DNA from: Pelagilacustribacter sp045567335
Lineage (GTDB): Bacteria; Pseudomonadota; Alphaproteobacteria; Pelagibacterales; Pelagibacteraceae
Assembly: GCA_045567335.1 (NCBI GenBank)
Contig: JBJLCZ010000011.1
Location: 45,574 to 109,573 of the forward strand
DNA: 64,000 nucleotides
Direction: 5' to 3'
The position numbers and the translations under genes are program-made. Positions 1 to 7,775 of this stretch are shown piece by piece. The number at the start of each line of letters is the position of its first letter. Position 1 is the first letter of the stretch. The notes under the pieces were generated by a model. It worked only from the letters and a program-made list of their open reading frames with translations. It was not told the DNA's origin and did not search any database.

Positions 1-1214
1 ATTGCAGCTTCAGCCACAGCAGATGGTATAACTCTAATCAATCTTGGATCAAAAGTTGAAGGAATAATATATTCTTTTCCATATCTAGGTCTATCTCCTC
101 CGTAAGCAGATACCACTTCATCAGGCACATCATCTCTTGCTAAAAGTGCTATTGCTTTAGCAGCAGCAATTTTCATTTCTTCATTAATTTCTTTTGCTCT
201 AACGTCTAAAGCTCCTCTGAAAATATAAGGAAAACCAATTAAATTATTTACTTGATTGGGATAATCAGATCTACCTGTTGCTATTATTGCATCAGACCTT
301 ACTTCATTTATGCTTTCTGGCTTAATCTCAGGGTCTGGATTAGCGCAAACAAATATTATAGGATTTTTAGACATTGATTTTACCATATCTTTACTTACAA
401 CATCTTTAGCCGAAAGCCCTAAGAAAACATCTGCGCCATTCATAGCATCATCTAAAGTTCTTAGTTTAGTTTCCAAGGCATGAGCTGACTTAAATTGATC
501 TATATTTTCTCGTCCTTTATAAATTACACCTTTTCTATCACACATTATAATATTTTCTGATTTTGCACCTGTGCTTTTAAAAAGATTTGCACATGCTTGA
601 GCAGAAGCTCCTGCACCATTTATAACAATTTTAACATCATTAATTTTTTTTTTAGAGATATCCAAAGCATTTATTAAAGCTGCGGTTGTTATAATAGCAG
701 TACCGTGCTGATCATCATGAAAAATAGGAATATCTAATAGTTCTTTTAATTTTTGTTCTACTATAAAACAATCTGGCGCGGCTATATCCTCTAAATTTAT
801 ACCTCCAAAGGTATTTCCAATATTTTTAACGGTATTTACTATTTCTTTTGTATCGTAACTGTCAATTTCTATATCTATAGAATCTATATCAGCAAATCTT
901 TTGAATAAGACCGCTTTACCTTCCATTACAGGCTTCGATGCCAACGCACCAAGATTTCCAAGACCTAAAATTGCAGAGCCATTACTAACTACTGCAACCA
1001 GATTACCTTTACTTGTATAATCATATGCTGAGTCGGGATTTTTAGCTATTTCTTTTACCGGGGCGGCTACACCAGGTGAATAGGCTAGGGATAGATCCCT
1101 TTTAGTAGTTAAAGGCTTAGACGAGTTCACCTCAATTTTGCCAGACTTTCCAGCAATATGGAAGTCTAAAGCTTCTTTATTAGAATAGTGATCAATCTTT
1201 GATTTTTTTGTCAT
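1..1214 (-). CDS. maeB: NADP-type malic enzyme (partial, C-terminus off the window)
   Basis: Oxidative decarboxylation of malate to pyruvate in the cytoplasm, giving NAD(P)H. About 404 codons are present from an ATG at 1212-1214 to the window edge. Visible motifs on the minus strand are the SLAYSPGVAAPVKEIA active-site region, GLGNLGALASKPVMEGK, the FKRFADIDS/EDIAAPDCF metal-site region and HDDQHGTAI, followed by the Rossmann segment VINGAGASAQAC. Bacterial MaeB proteins often carry a C-terminal phosphotransacetylase-like domain, which would lie outside the window, so the fusion cannot be judged. It is divergent from murJ with a 74-nt gap. Identity of the enzyme is secure; NAD versus NADP preference is not visible. 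Confidence 0.93.
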   Translation of the reverse strand, partial: MTKKSKIDHYSNKEALDFHIAGKSGKIEVNSSKPLTTKRDLSLAYSPGVAAPVKEIAKNPDSAYDYTSKGNLVAVVSNGSAILGLGNLGALASKPVMEGKAVLFKRFADIDSIDIEIDSYDTKEIVNTVKNIGNTFGGINLEDIAAPDCFIVEQKLKELLDIPIFHDDQHGTAIITTAALINALDISKKKINDVKIVINGAGASAQACANLFKSTGAKSENIIMCDRKGVIYKGRENIDQFKSAHALETKLRTLDDAMNGADVFLGLSAKDVVSKDMVKSMSKNPIIFVCANPDPEIKPESINEVRSDAIIATGRSDYPNQVNNLIGFPYIFRGALDVRAKEINEEMKIAAAKAIALLARDDVPDEVVSAYGGDRPRYGKEYIIPSTFDPRLIRVIPSAVAEAA

Positions 1215-1288
1215 TTAAGTATTCAGTATGTAATATAAATAAGAATAATTCACTATTAATTTTAATTTGTGGCTTAATTTAGAAAAAA

Positions 1289-2815
1289 ATGAATTTATTA
1301 TCATCTGCTTCAGTTTTTACTTTTTATACACTTATTAGTAGGGTGTTAGGATACATAAGAGACATATTAATTGCAATTTTTTTAGGTGCATCAATATATG
1401 CAGATGCTTTTTTTGTTGCATTTCGTCTCCCTAATACCTTTAGAAGGCTATTTGCAGAAGGAACATTTAATGCAGCTTTTATACCAAGCTATACATCCTC
1501 AAAAATTAACAGCAAAAAAAACGCTAAAAAATTTGCAGATGAAGTATTAACATTTCTAACATTAACTCTTTTATTTATTATTATTATAGCAGAAATTTTT
1601 ACCCCATTTATCGTTTTTATAATAGCACCAGGATTTATAGAAAATTCAGAGAAGTTTAATCTAGCAGTTGAGTTTACGAGAATCACTTTTCCTTTTTTAT
1701 TATTTGTAAGCCTATCTTCTTTTTTTTCAGGAATTTTAAATTCAAATAATAAATTTGCTGCAGCTGCTGCAGCCCCAATAATTCTTAACATGATACTGAT
1801 TTTGAGTTTAATTATTTCATATATTTTTAAATTAAATTTTGCTAAAAATCTTTCCTACGGGGTAGTCTTAGCTGGTATTATTCAATTAGTATTTTTAACA
1901 TTCTTTACTAGAAAATATTATAACCCAACTATTAAATTGAAAATTAAAATATCTTCAAAGTTAAAATTTTTTTTTAAAAAACTTTTACCAAGTATTTTTT
2001 CCTCTGGGGTAACACAAATAAATATTTTAGTTGGAACCATTATAGCTTCATTTGAGACAGGCGCTGTTTCATATTTATATTATGCTGATCGTGTTTATCA
2101 AATAAATCTTGCTATTGCTGGTGTTGCAATAGGAACTATATCTTTGCCTGTTTTATCTAAAGCCATTAAACTAAAAAAATTAAGTAAAATTTATAATATT
2201 CAAACTAAGTCTTTAGAATTATCATTATTGTTATCAGTTCCGGCTAGTTTAGGATTAATTTTAGCATCAAATGAAATAATAAATGCACTTTTCGGCTATG
2301 GCTCTTTTACAAAAGAAAACATAGATATGACCTCAAAAGCTCTTAAATATTTTGGCTATGGAATTCCAGCTTTTGCGTTGATCAAAGTTTTGGCGAATTT
2401 CTTTTTTGCTAGAAATAATACTAAAATACCATTTTATTTATCTGCATTTATAGTTTTCTTAAATATTACGATCAGTTTATTTTTCTTTAATAAAATTGGT
2501 TTTTTAATAATTCCTATCGCTACATCTATATCAACATGGACTGGAGTATTAATTTATATTTTAATATTAAACTATAAGAAAATTTTAATGGTACAAAATT
2601 ATTTATATAAAAATCTTTTTAAAATTATTGTTTCCTCAATCCTAATGTGTTTTCCCTTATTATATGGATTGGATTATTTTGGTAATAATTTAGAATATAA
2701 TAATCAATTTAAGTCAGTATATCTTTTATTTATTATAAGTTTTGCTGCAACAATTTATTTGATATCATGTTACTTATTAGGAATATTAAATATTAAAAAT
2801 TATAAGACAAATTAA
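1289..2815 (+). CDS. murJ: Lipid II flippase MurJ (MviN family)
   Basis: Inner-membrane flippase that moves lipid II across the cytoplasmic membrane for peptidoglycan synthesis. The 508-residue length and the series of about 14 hydrophobic segments fit the MOP/MATE-like MurJ family. The N-terminus contains the family-typical pattern SRVLGYIRDILIA, then ADAFFVAFRLPNTFRRLFAEG. The ATG follows an A-rich stretch without an obvious Shine-Dalgarno. It ends one base before trpS, so the two are almost certainly cotranscribed. In many alphaproteobacteria mutS and glnD lie upstream of murJ; here malic enzyme is the direct neighbour. Confidence 0.95.
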   Translation: MNLLSSASVFTFYTLISRVLGYIRDILIAIFLGASIYADAFFVAFRLPNTFRRLFAEGTFNAAFIPSYTSSKINSKKNAKKFADEVLTFLTLTLLFIIIIAEIFTPFIVFIIAPGFIENSEKFNLAVEFTRITFPFLLFVSLSSFFSGILNSNNKFAAAAAAPIILNMILILSLIISYIFKLNFAKNLSYGVVLAGIIQLVFLTFFTRKYYNPTIKLKIKISSKLKFFFKKLLPSIFSSGVTQINILVGTIIASFETGAVSYLYYADRVYQINLAIAGVAIGTISLPVLSKAIKLKKLSKIYNIQTKSLELSLLLSVPASLGLILASNEIINALFGYGSFTKENIDMTSKALKYFGYGIPAFALIKVLANFFFARNNTKIPFYLSAFIVFLNITISLFFFNKIGFLIIPIATSISTWTGVLIYILILNYKKILMVQNYLYKNLFKIIVSSILMCFPLLYGLDYFGNNLEYNNQFKSVYLLFIISFAATIYLISCYLLGILNIKNYKTN

Positions 2816-2816
2816 A

Positions 2817-3827
2817 ATGAAATTTAAAAAATTAGTTTTTTCAGGTGTACAACCCACTGGAAATTTACATTTAGGTAATTATTTAGGTGCTTTAAAAAAT
2901 TTTGTTTCTTTGCAGAAAGAGATGGAATGTATTTATTGTGTTGTAGATTTGCATGCAATTACGGTGTTTCAAGATCCAAAAGAATTGCACAACAATATTT
3001 TAGAAACTACAGCTGGATTTTTAGCCGCAGGGATGAATCCGGAAAAAAGTGTGATATTTAATCAATCAGCGGTGAGCGGTCATGCAGAACTTGCTTGGAT
3101 ATTAAATTGTGTTTCCAGAGTTGGTTGGCTTAATAGAATGACTCAGTTTAAAGATAAAGCTGGTTCAGATAAAGAAAAAGAAAAAGCTAGCGTAGGTCTT
3201 TATATCTATCCCAATTTAATGGCTGCAGATATTTTACTTTATAAAGCAACACATGTACCAGTAGGCGCTGATCAGAAACAGCATTTAGAGTTATCTAGAG
3301 ATATTGCACAAAAGTTTAATAATGACTTTAAATGTGAAAACTTTTTTCCTTTGCCAGAGCCCTTAATTCAAAAAAATATTTCACGAGTTATGAGTTTGAG
3401 AGATGGGACTAAGAAGATGAGCAAATCAGAAGAGTCAGATTATTCAAGAATTAATCTTAAGGATAGTGCTGAAGAAATTTTAAAAAAAATTAAAAAAGCA
3501 AAAACAGATAGCGCTCCAATTCCTGATAATGAGAAAGATTTAAGTAATCGACCAGAGGCATTAAATTTACTTAATATTTATTCCTATTTAACAAAAAAAA
3601 AATTATCAGATATTTTAAATGAAATGAGTGGAAAAAATTTTTCTTTTGTTAAAAATCAACTATCAGAAGTTTTAATAAGTGAAATTTGCCCGATAGGAAA
3701 AAAAATTACAGAATTAATGAGAGATCAAGGCTATCTTGAAGGAATTTTAAAAAAAGGCAAGGTAAAAGCCGATATAAAATCTGAGGAAAACCTTAAAAAG
3801 GTGCGTGAAATCGTAGGGTTAATATAA
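2817..3827 (+). CDS. trpS: Tryptophanyl-tRNA synthetase
   Basis: Charges tRNA-Trp with tryptophan. The 336-residue class I synthetase has the HIGH-equivalent in PTGNLHLGNYLGAL near residues 13-26 and the KMSKS loop as KKMSKSEESDYS near residues 199-210. VGADQKQHLELSRDIA is the usual tRNA synthetase segment between them. Length is normal for bacterial TrpRS. The ATG begins one base after the murJ stop, indicating an operon. Confidence 0.97.
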   Translation: MKFKKLVFSGVQPTGNLHLGNYLGALKNFVSLQKEMECIYCVVDLHAITVFQDPKELHNNILETTAGFLAAGMNPEKSVIFNQSAVSGHAELAWILNCVSRVGWLNRMTQFKDKAGSDKEKEKASVGLYIYPNLMAADILLYKATHVPVGADQKQHLELSRDIAQKFNNDFKCENFFPLPEPLIQKNISRVMSLRDGTKKMSKSEESDYSRINLKDSAEEILKKIKKAKTDSAPIPDNEKDLSNRPEALNLLNIYSYLTKKKLSDILNEMSGKNFSFVKNQLSEVLISEICPIGKKITELMRDQGYLEGILKKGKVKADIKSEENLKKVREIVGLI

Positions 3828-3871
3828 TATACATTTAGTTTAAAATATTAATAATACAGCTTAAATACAAA

Positions 3872-4417
3872 ATGATTATAACAGAACCTACTCCAAATCC
3901 TGATTCTTTGAAATTTTTATCAGAAAGAATTATATCTTCAATAGGGACAGAAGAATTTCAAAAAAAAGAAATCTCAAATATTAATAATAAATTTATCAAA
4001 GAGTTGCTTAGTTATGACGGTGTAGAGCTTATTTTGATGTCAAAAAATTTTATCTCTGTAAAAAAAACAAATAAAGCTTCTTGGGATACTCTTAAACCAA
4101 TGGTAATTTCACATATAAATAATTTTTTTGAAAAAAACAATAAACCAATCTTAGATAAAAAAAATGACAATAATCAAGATGAAGAATTAAGCGAAACTGT
4201 TAAACAAATTAAGGAAGTTCTTGATACAAAAGTAAGACCAGCAGTTGCTAGAGATGGAGGAGATATAAAATTTAAATCTTTTAAAAATGGAGTTGTAAAA
4301 GTTGAATTACAGGGAAGCTGCTCTGGTTGCCCCAGTTCTTTGATGACTTTAAAGCAAGGTGTTGAAAATTTATTAAAACATTATGTAAAGGAAGTAAATT
4401 CAGTTGAGGCAAATTAA
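3872..4417 (+). CDS. NifU-like Fe-S cluster scaffold protein (Nfu)
   Basis: Fe-S carrier/scaffold that delivers clusters to client proteins. The 181 residues divide into an N-terminal Nfu_N domain (starts MIITEPTPNPDSLKFL) and a C-terminal NifU-like domain with the cluster-binding C-x-x-C at Cys150 and Cys153 in GSCSGCPSS. This architecture is the NFU1/NfuA-like type common next to tsaB in alphaproteobacteria. Fe-S clients in this window include MiaB. The stop codon directly abuts the next start. Confidence 0.92.
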   Translation: MIITEPTPNPDSLKFLSERIISSIGTEEFQKKEISNINNKFIKELLSYDGVELILMSKNFISVKKTNKASWDTLKPMVISHINNFFEKNNKPILDKKNDNNQDEELSETVKQIKEVLDTKVRPAVARDGGDIKFKSFKNGVVKVELQGSCSGCPSSLMTLKQGVENLLKHYVKEVNSVEAN

Positions 4418-5932
4418 ATGAAAAAAAATTTAAGTTATAGAGAAAAACTATTGGAGCTTTCTAGAATTTATAGAATTAGCGACATACAAAATTATATTAA
4501 AAAAAAAAAATATTTAACAACTTCTCAAATTGAGCACATATTAAAAAAAAATAAAGTACCAATTCCAAAAGAAATAAATACAAGCTACTTTAATAGAAAC
4601 ATTACTACACCATTAAACAAAACTGGTAACAAAATAAATAATTTTTATGGTGAGTCTTTAAAATCAATTTCTTACCTTTTCAAAAAAAGTTGGAGTAATT
4701 TTACTAACGTTGCACTAGGAATGCTGAATACTTTCCCGAAAATTTTATCAACCTTTAGCAAGGTTGGAAGTGAGATATTTGTTAATGCTTTTAGCAGTAT
4801 GCACAATCCAAAACTTGCAGAAAAAAGTACAAATAAAATTATATCAACCTTTGGGACAATATTAATCCTTACTTCTGTTGGATTAATAGGTTTCACTGTA
4901 TTTGAAAAATTTGGTGATAATGAAAAAATAGTATCAAAACCGCAAAGTAAAAATGAAGTAAAAAAAATTGAGCCTAAAAAGGAAGTAAAAAAAGTTGAAC
5001 CTAAAAAGGAAGTTAAAAAAGTTGAACCTAAAAAGGAAGTTAAAAAAGTTGAACCTAAAAAGGAAGTAAAAAAAGTTGAACCTAAAAAGGAAGTAAAAAA
5101 AGTTGAGCCTAAAAAAAAAGAACCAAGTCAAGTTACGGAACTAATATTACCTAATTTAAATCTTAAAACAGAGACAGTTCTTAGTTTATTTGAAGATGTA
5201 GAATATGATTTAAAAAAAGTCAGGTTTCAAAAAAGGGTCAAACCAATCTACTTTACTCAATTTCCAAAAGATTTGGATGAAATCAAAGATATCCAATTAA
5301 AAAAAGAAACATTTATTAAAATAGTTTTACCTTTAGTTGTAGCTGAAAATCAAAAAATATTAGATGATAAAATTAAATTAAGAGGAATATCTAAAAAAAG
5401 AATGACAAGTGATGAGGAAAAATTTTGGTTAAGACAAAAATTTAAAGAATACAAAGTTAAAAATGGAAGTGTGGATGAATTAATAAAGAGAATGGATATC
5501 ATTCCAATTTCAATTGCTATTTCTCAGGCTGCTAAGGAAAGTGGATGGGGAACTTCTAGATTTGCACTTGAGGGAAATGCAATTTTTGGACAATGGACAT
5601 GGAATGGTAGAGGTATTGAACCATTAGATAGAGAAAAAAAACAAAGTCATAAAGTTTTAAGATTTCCTATACTAAGAGCATCAGTTAAGGCTTATAAAAA
5701 TAACTTAAATACTCATAAAAGTTATAAAGAATTTAGGGACAAAAGATATGATTTGAGAAAAAAAAATAGACCAATTATTGGTTTAAAACTTATTCATACA
5801 TTAGAGTCTTATGCACAAACTGGGGCAGAGTATACTAGAACTTTAGCAAAGATGATTGAACAAAATTCTCTTGATGATTTTGAAAATGTCAAATTAACAA
5901 ATTATGATGATAAAAAAGAACTAAACTTATAA
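4418..5932 (+). CDS. Membrane-anchored glucosaminidase-like peptidoglycan hydrolase with EVKKVEPKK repeats
   Basis: The 504-residue protein has a hydrophilic N-terminal region (about 1-140), one transmembrane segment near residues 141-163, a Lys/Glu/Pro repeat spacer (residues 180-233; six copies of a 9-residue unit) and a C-terminal Bax/FlgJ-like glucosaminidase domain. The domain is recognised by SQAAKESGWGTSRFA, with the likely catalytic Glu near residue 373, followed by NAIFGQW and a late TLESYAQTGAEYT. The expected topology is N-in with the hydrolase domain in the periplasm; the charged Pro-rich spacer resembles TonB-type periplasm-spanning linkers. It likely cuts the glycan strand of peptidoglycan. 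The function of the N-terminal cytoplasmic part is unknown. It is convergent with the deacetylase, with only 2 nt between stops. Confidence 0.85.
   Translation: MKKNLSYREKLLELSRIYRISDIQNYIKKKKYLTTSQIEHILKKNKVPIPKEINTSYFNRNITTPLNKTGNKINNFYGESLKSISYLFKKSWSNFTNVALGMLNTFPKILSTFSKVGSEIFVNAFSSMHNPKLAEKSTNKIISTFGTILILTSVGLIGFTVFEKFGDNEKIVSKPQSKNEVKKIEPKKEVKKVEPKKEVKKVEPKKEVKKVEPKKEVKKVEPKKEVKKVEPKKKEPSQVTELILPNLNLKTETVLSLFEDVEYDLKKVRFQKRVKPIYFTQFPKDLDEIKDIQLKKETFIKIVLPLVVAENQKILDDKIKLRGISKKRMTSDEEKFWLRQKFKEYKVKNGSVDELIKRMDIIPISIAISQAAKESGWGTSRFALEGNAIFGQWTWNGRGIEPLDREKKQSHKVLRFPILRASVKAYKNNLNTHKSYKEFRDKRYDLRKKNRPIIGLKLIHTLESYAQTGAEYTRTLAKMIEQNSLDDFENVKLTNYDDKKELNL
4955..5116 (+). repeat. Six tandem 27-bp in-frame repeats encoding EVKKVEPKK
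   Basis: Six head-to-tail 27-nt units (from 4955, 4982, 5009, 5036, 5063 and 5090) encode EVKK(I/V)EPKK inside the glucosaminidase gene. The first unit has Ile for Val. Synonymous differences (gta/gtt for Val; gag/gaa for Glu) distinguish copies. In-frame units allow length change by recombination or slippage without breaking the reading frame. Confidence 0.97.
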
Positions 5933-5934
5933 TA

Positions 5935-6978
5935 TTAGTTTTCTGCCAAAACAAATTGCATACCAAGCCATCTCCATAAACCATTTTTTTCTCTTAAAGA
6001 GCAATTTATACGTCCTCTCTCAGTAGTAAATTTTCCATCTAATTTAATTTCTATTTTATTATTATTTAAAAAATTAATATTAGATTTTCTCCATTTATTA
6101 TTTTCATTAGAATAACAATTTATATTATGTACGTTTTCATAAAAATCAATTATTACCCTAGGAGGATTTGAAGATTCGTAAATATATTTTTCTTCGGGAG
6201 AAATACTTTTATATTTAAATGGAAGCGTACGAATTAATGATTTAAATCTTTTAATTTCTCCATATTTTTCGTTTATTGGAAATCTTGGTAATTCTAAATA
6301 ATCTTTTGTTTCATCAATAACTCCAGAATGCTGACCAAAAGCAAATTTAAATCCAAAATCTTTAATAATTTTTTTAAAAGCCAAGCTATATTCACCAAAT
6401 GGATAAGAAAAAAAATCTGTTTTTGTATTTAAATTTTTTTCAAAAATTAAAATAGATTTTTTTATATCTTGAATAATCTCTTCATCCTTTTTATTTATCA
6501 AGTATTCATGCGAGTGACTGTGGTTAGCTATATGAACATATTCTTCTTTTGAAATTTCTTGTATTTGCTTCCAGGTCATATAATTTGATTTGCCTACCTC
6601 TCTAGTACTTACGAACAAAATAAAAGGAATTTTTTCTTTTTTTAAAAAAGGCCATGCATTTTCATAAAAAGATAAAAATGCATCATCAATAGTTAATAAA
6701 ACTTTTCTTTGATTTTTGTATTCTTTTAATGAGGTCTCTAATTCTTCAGCTCTAATAAATTTTATTTTTTCCTCCTTAATTATCTTTATATGCTCAAAAA
6801 AATCATTTATCCTAATGTTTGTTGATGGATATTTATTTTCTTCAAACCTATGATACATGAGACTAATCACCCCATAATCGTCTAAGTTTTTAGATTGCGA
6901 ATATAAATTTTTTGGTGCATATAAAGATGAAGTAACAATTATTAAAATGATAAAAAATTTTTTAGTTATTAATTTCAC
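5935..6978 (-). CDS. Secreted polysaccharide deacetylase (NodB family)
   Basis: Likely removes acetyl groups from a polysaccharide or peptidoglycan-related glycan outside the cytoplasmic membrane. It starts at a GTG (6976-6978); the first 27 residues form a signal peptide (positive start, hydrophobic FFIILIIVTSSLYA), which supports that start. The NodB metal/catalytic motifs are LLTIDDAF (residues 94-101) and the zinc-binding HSHSH (His153 and His157). The final 90 or so residues follow the catalytic domain and look like a small beta-rich extension. Its first 32 nt overlap the divergent tsaB. The acceptor glycan is unknown. Confidence 0.85.
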   Translation of the reverse strand: MKLITKKFFIILIIVTSSLYAPKNLYSQSKNLDDYGVISLMYHRFEENKYPSTNIRINDFFEHIKIIKEEKIKFIRAEELETSLKEYKNQRKVLLTIDDAFLSFYENAWPFLKKEKIPFILFVSTREVGKSNYMTWKQIQEISKEEYVHIANHSHSHEYLINKKDEEIIQDIKKSILIFEKNLNTKTDFFSYPFGEYSLAFKKIIKDFGFKFAFGQHSGVIDETKDYLELPRFPINEKYGEIKRFKSLIRTLPFKYKSISPEEKYIYESSNPPRVIIDFYENVHNINCYSNENNKWRKSNINFLNNNKIEIKLDGKFTTERGRINCSLREKNGLWRWLGMQFVLAEN

Positions 6979-7333
6979 AGGTAAAAATAATTTAATTGGT
7001 TTATGTTATAATAATAATTTTTTTATTAAGAAACTTCAAACAAATATTACTAATAATAATGAGACATTAGTACAAAATATAATGGATCTTATGAAGATAA
7101 ATAATCTTAAAATTGATAATACTTTTTCAATTATAGTAAATGTTGGTCCAGGTAGCTTTTCGTCTATACGTTCAGCTATTTCTGTAGCCAAGGGGATTCA
7201 AATATCAAAGGGTATAAAATTATATAGTTATAAAAATTCACAATTAACTGAATTTAATCAAGCAAATATTGAATATTTAATTAAAAAAAATTTATTAGAA
7301 AATAATTTGATTAAACCGTTATATTTAAGTTAA
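6947..7333 (+). CDS. tsaB: Short TsaB-like protein (tRNA t6A modification)
   Basis: TsaB partners TsaD and TsaE in making threonylcarbamoyl-adenosine at position 37 of ANN-decoding tRNAs. Only 128 residues, versus about 220-230 usually. The diagnostic ASKHA-fold motif is present as VNVGPGSFSSIR (residues 64-75), where most TsaB read GPGSFTGLR. The protein ends in IKPLYLS, like normal TsaB C-termini, so the middle/C-terminal half appears to have been deleted rather than the gene being truncated by a stop. It precedes fur, as in the alphaproteobacterial order tsaB-rimI-fur, but rimI is missing. The 5' end overlaps the deacetylase start on the other strand. Confidence 0.75.
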   Translation: MIKNFLVINFTGKNNLIGLCYNNNFFIKKLQTNITNNNETLVQNIMDLMKINNLKIDNTFSIIVNVGPGSFSSIRSAISVAKGIQISKGIKLYSYKNSQLTEFNQANIEYLIKKNLLENNLIKPLYLS

Positions 7334-7348
7334 ATTGAGTATAAATTT

Positions 7349-7774
7349 ATGAGTAATATAGAAGACAAGTGCAAAGCCAAAGGTGTCAGACTAACTGACC
7401 AAAGAAAAATTATAGCTAAAGTTATGTCTGAATCAAAGGTTACTTATGGATCTAAAGACCATCCGGACGTTGATGAGCTTCATAAGCGTGTGAGTCTAAT
7501 AGATAAAAAAATTAGTATTGCCACAGTTTACAGAACAGTAAAATTATTAGAGGAATCTGGAATAATTGAAAGACATGATTTTAAAGAAGGTAAATCTAGA
7601 TATGAACCATCAACAGATGAGCACCACGATCATCTTATAGATATTAATAGTGGTGAAATTATTGAGTTTGTTGATAAAGATATAGAAACCCTTCAGAACA
7701 AAATAGCTCAAAAATTAGGATACAGATTAGTTGATCATAAATTAGAATTATATGGTTCAAAAATAAAAAAATAA
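7349..7774 (+). CDS. fur: Ferric uptake regulator family protein Fur
   Basis: Metal-responsive DNA-binding repressor. The 141-residue protein has the winged helix (residues about 10-85, including SIATVYRTVKLLEESGII) and the metal-sensing segment DEHHDHLIDINSGEIIEF. It lacks the Cys-x-x-Cys structural zinc pairs seen in many Fur proteins, which is common in alphaproteobacterial Fur/Mur. Because alphaproteobacterial Fur often senses manganese, the metal cannot be assigned from sequence. It lies between tsaB and miaB and is probably cotranscribed. Confidence 0.9.
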   Translation: MSNIEDKCKAKGVRLTDQRKIIAKVMSESKVTYGSKDHPDVDELHKRVSLIDKKISIATVYRTVKLLEESGIIERHDFKEGKSRYEPSTDEHHDHLIDINSGEIIEFVDKDIETLQNKIAQKLGYRLVDHKLELYGSKIKK

Positions 7775-7775
7775 C

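Noticed and set aside
4955..5116. CRISPR array
   Set aside because: Repeats are contiguous, have no spacers and are in-frame coding.
4934..5131. 65-codon antisense open frame rich in Phe across the repeat
   Set aside because: It is the reverse of the Lys-rich repeat; low-complexity shadow.
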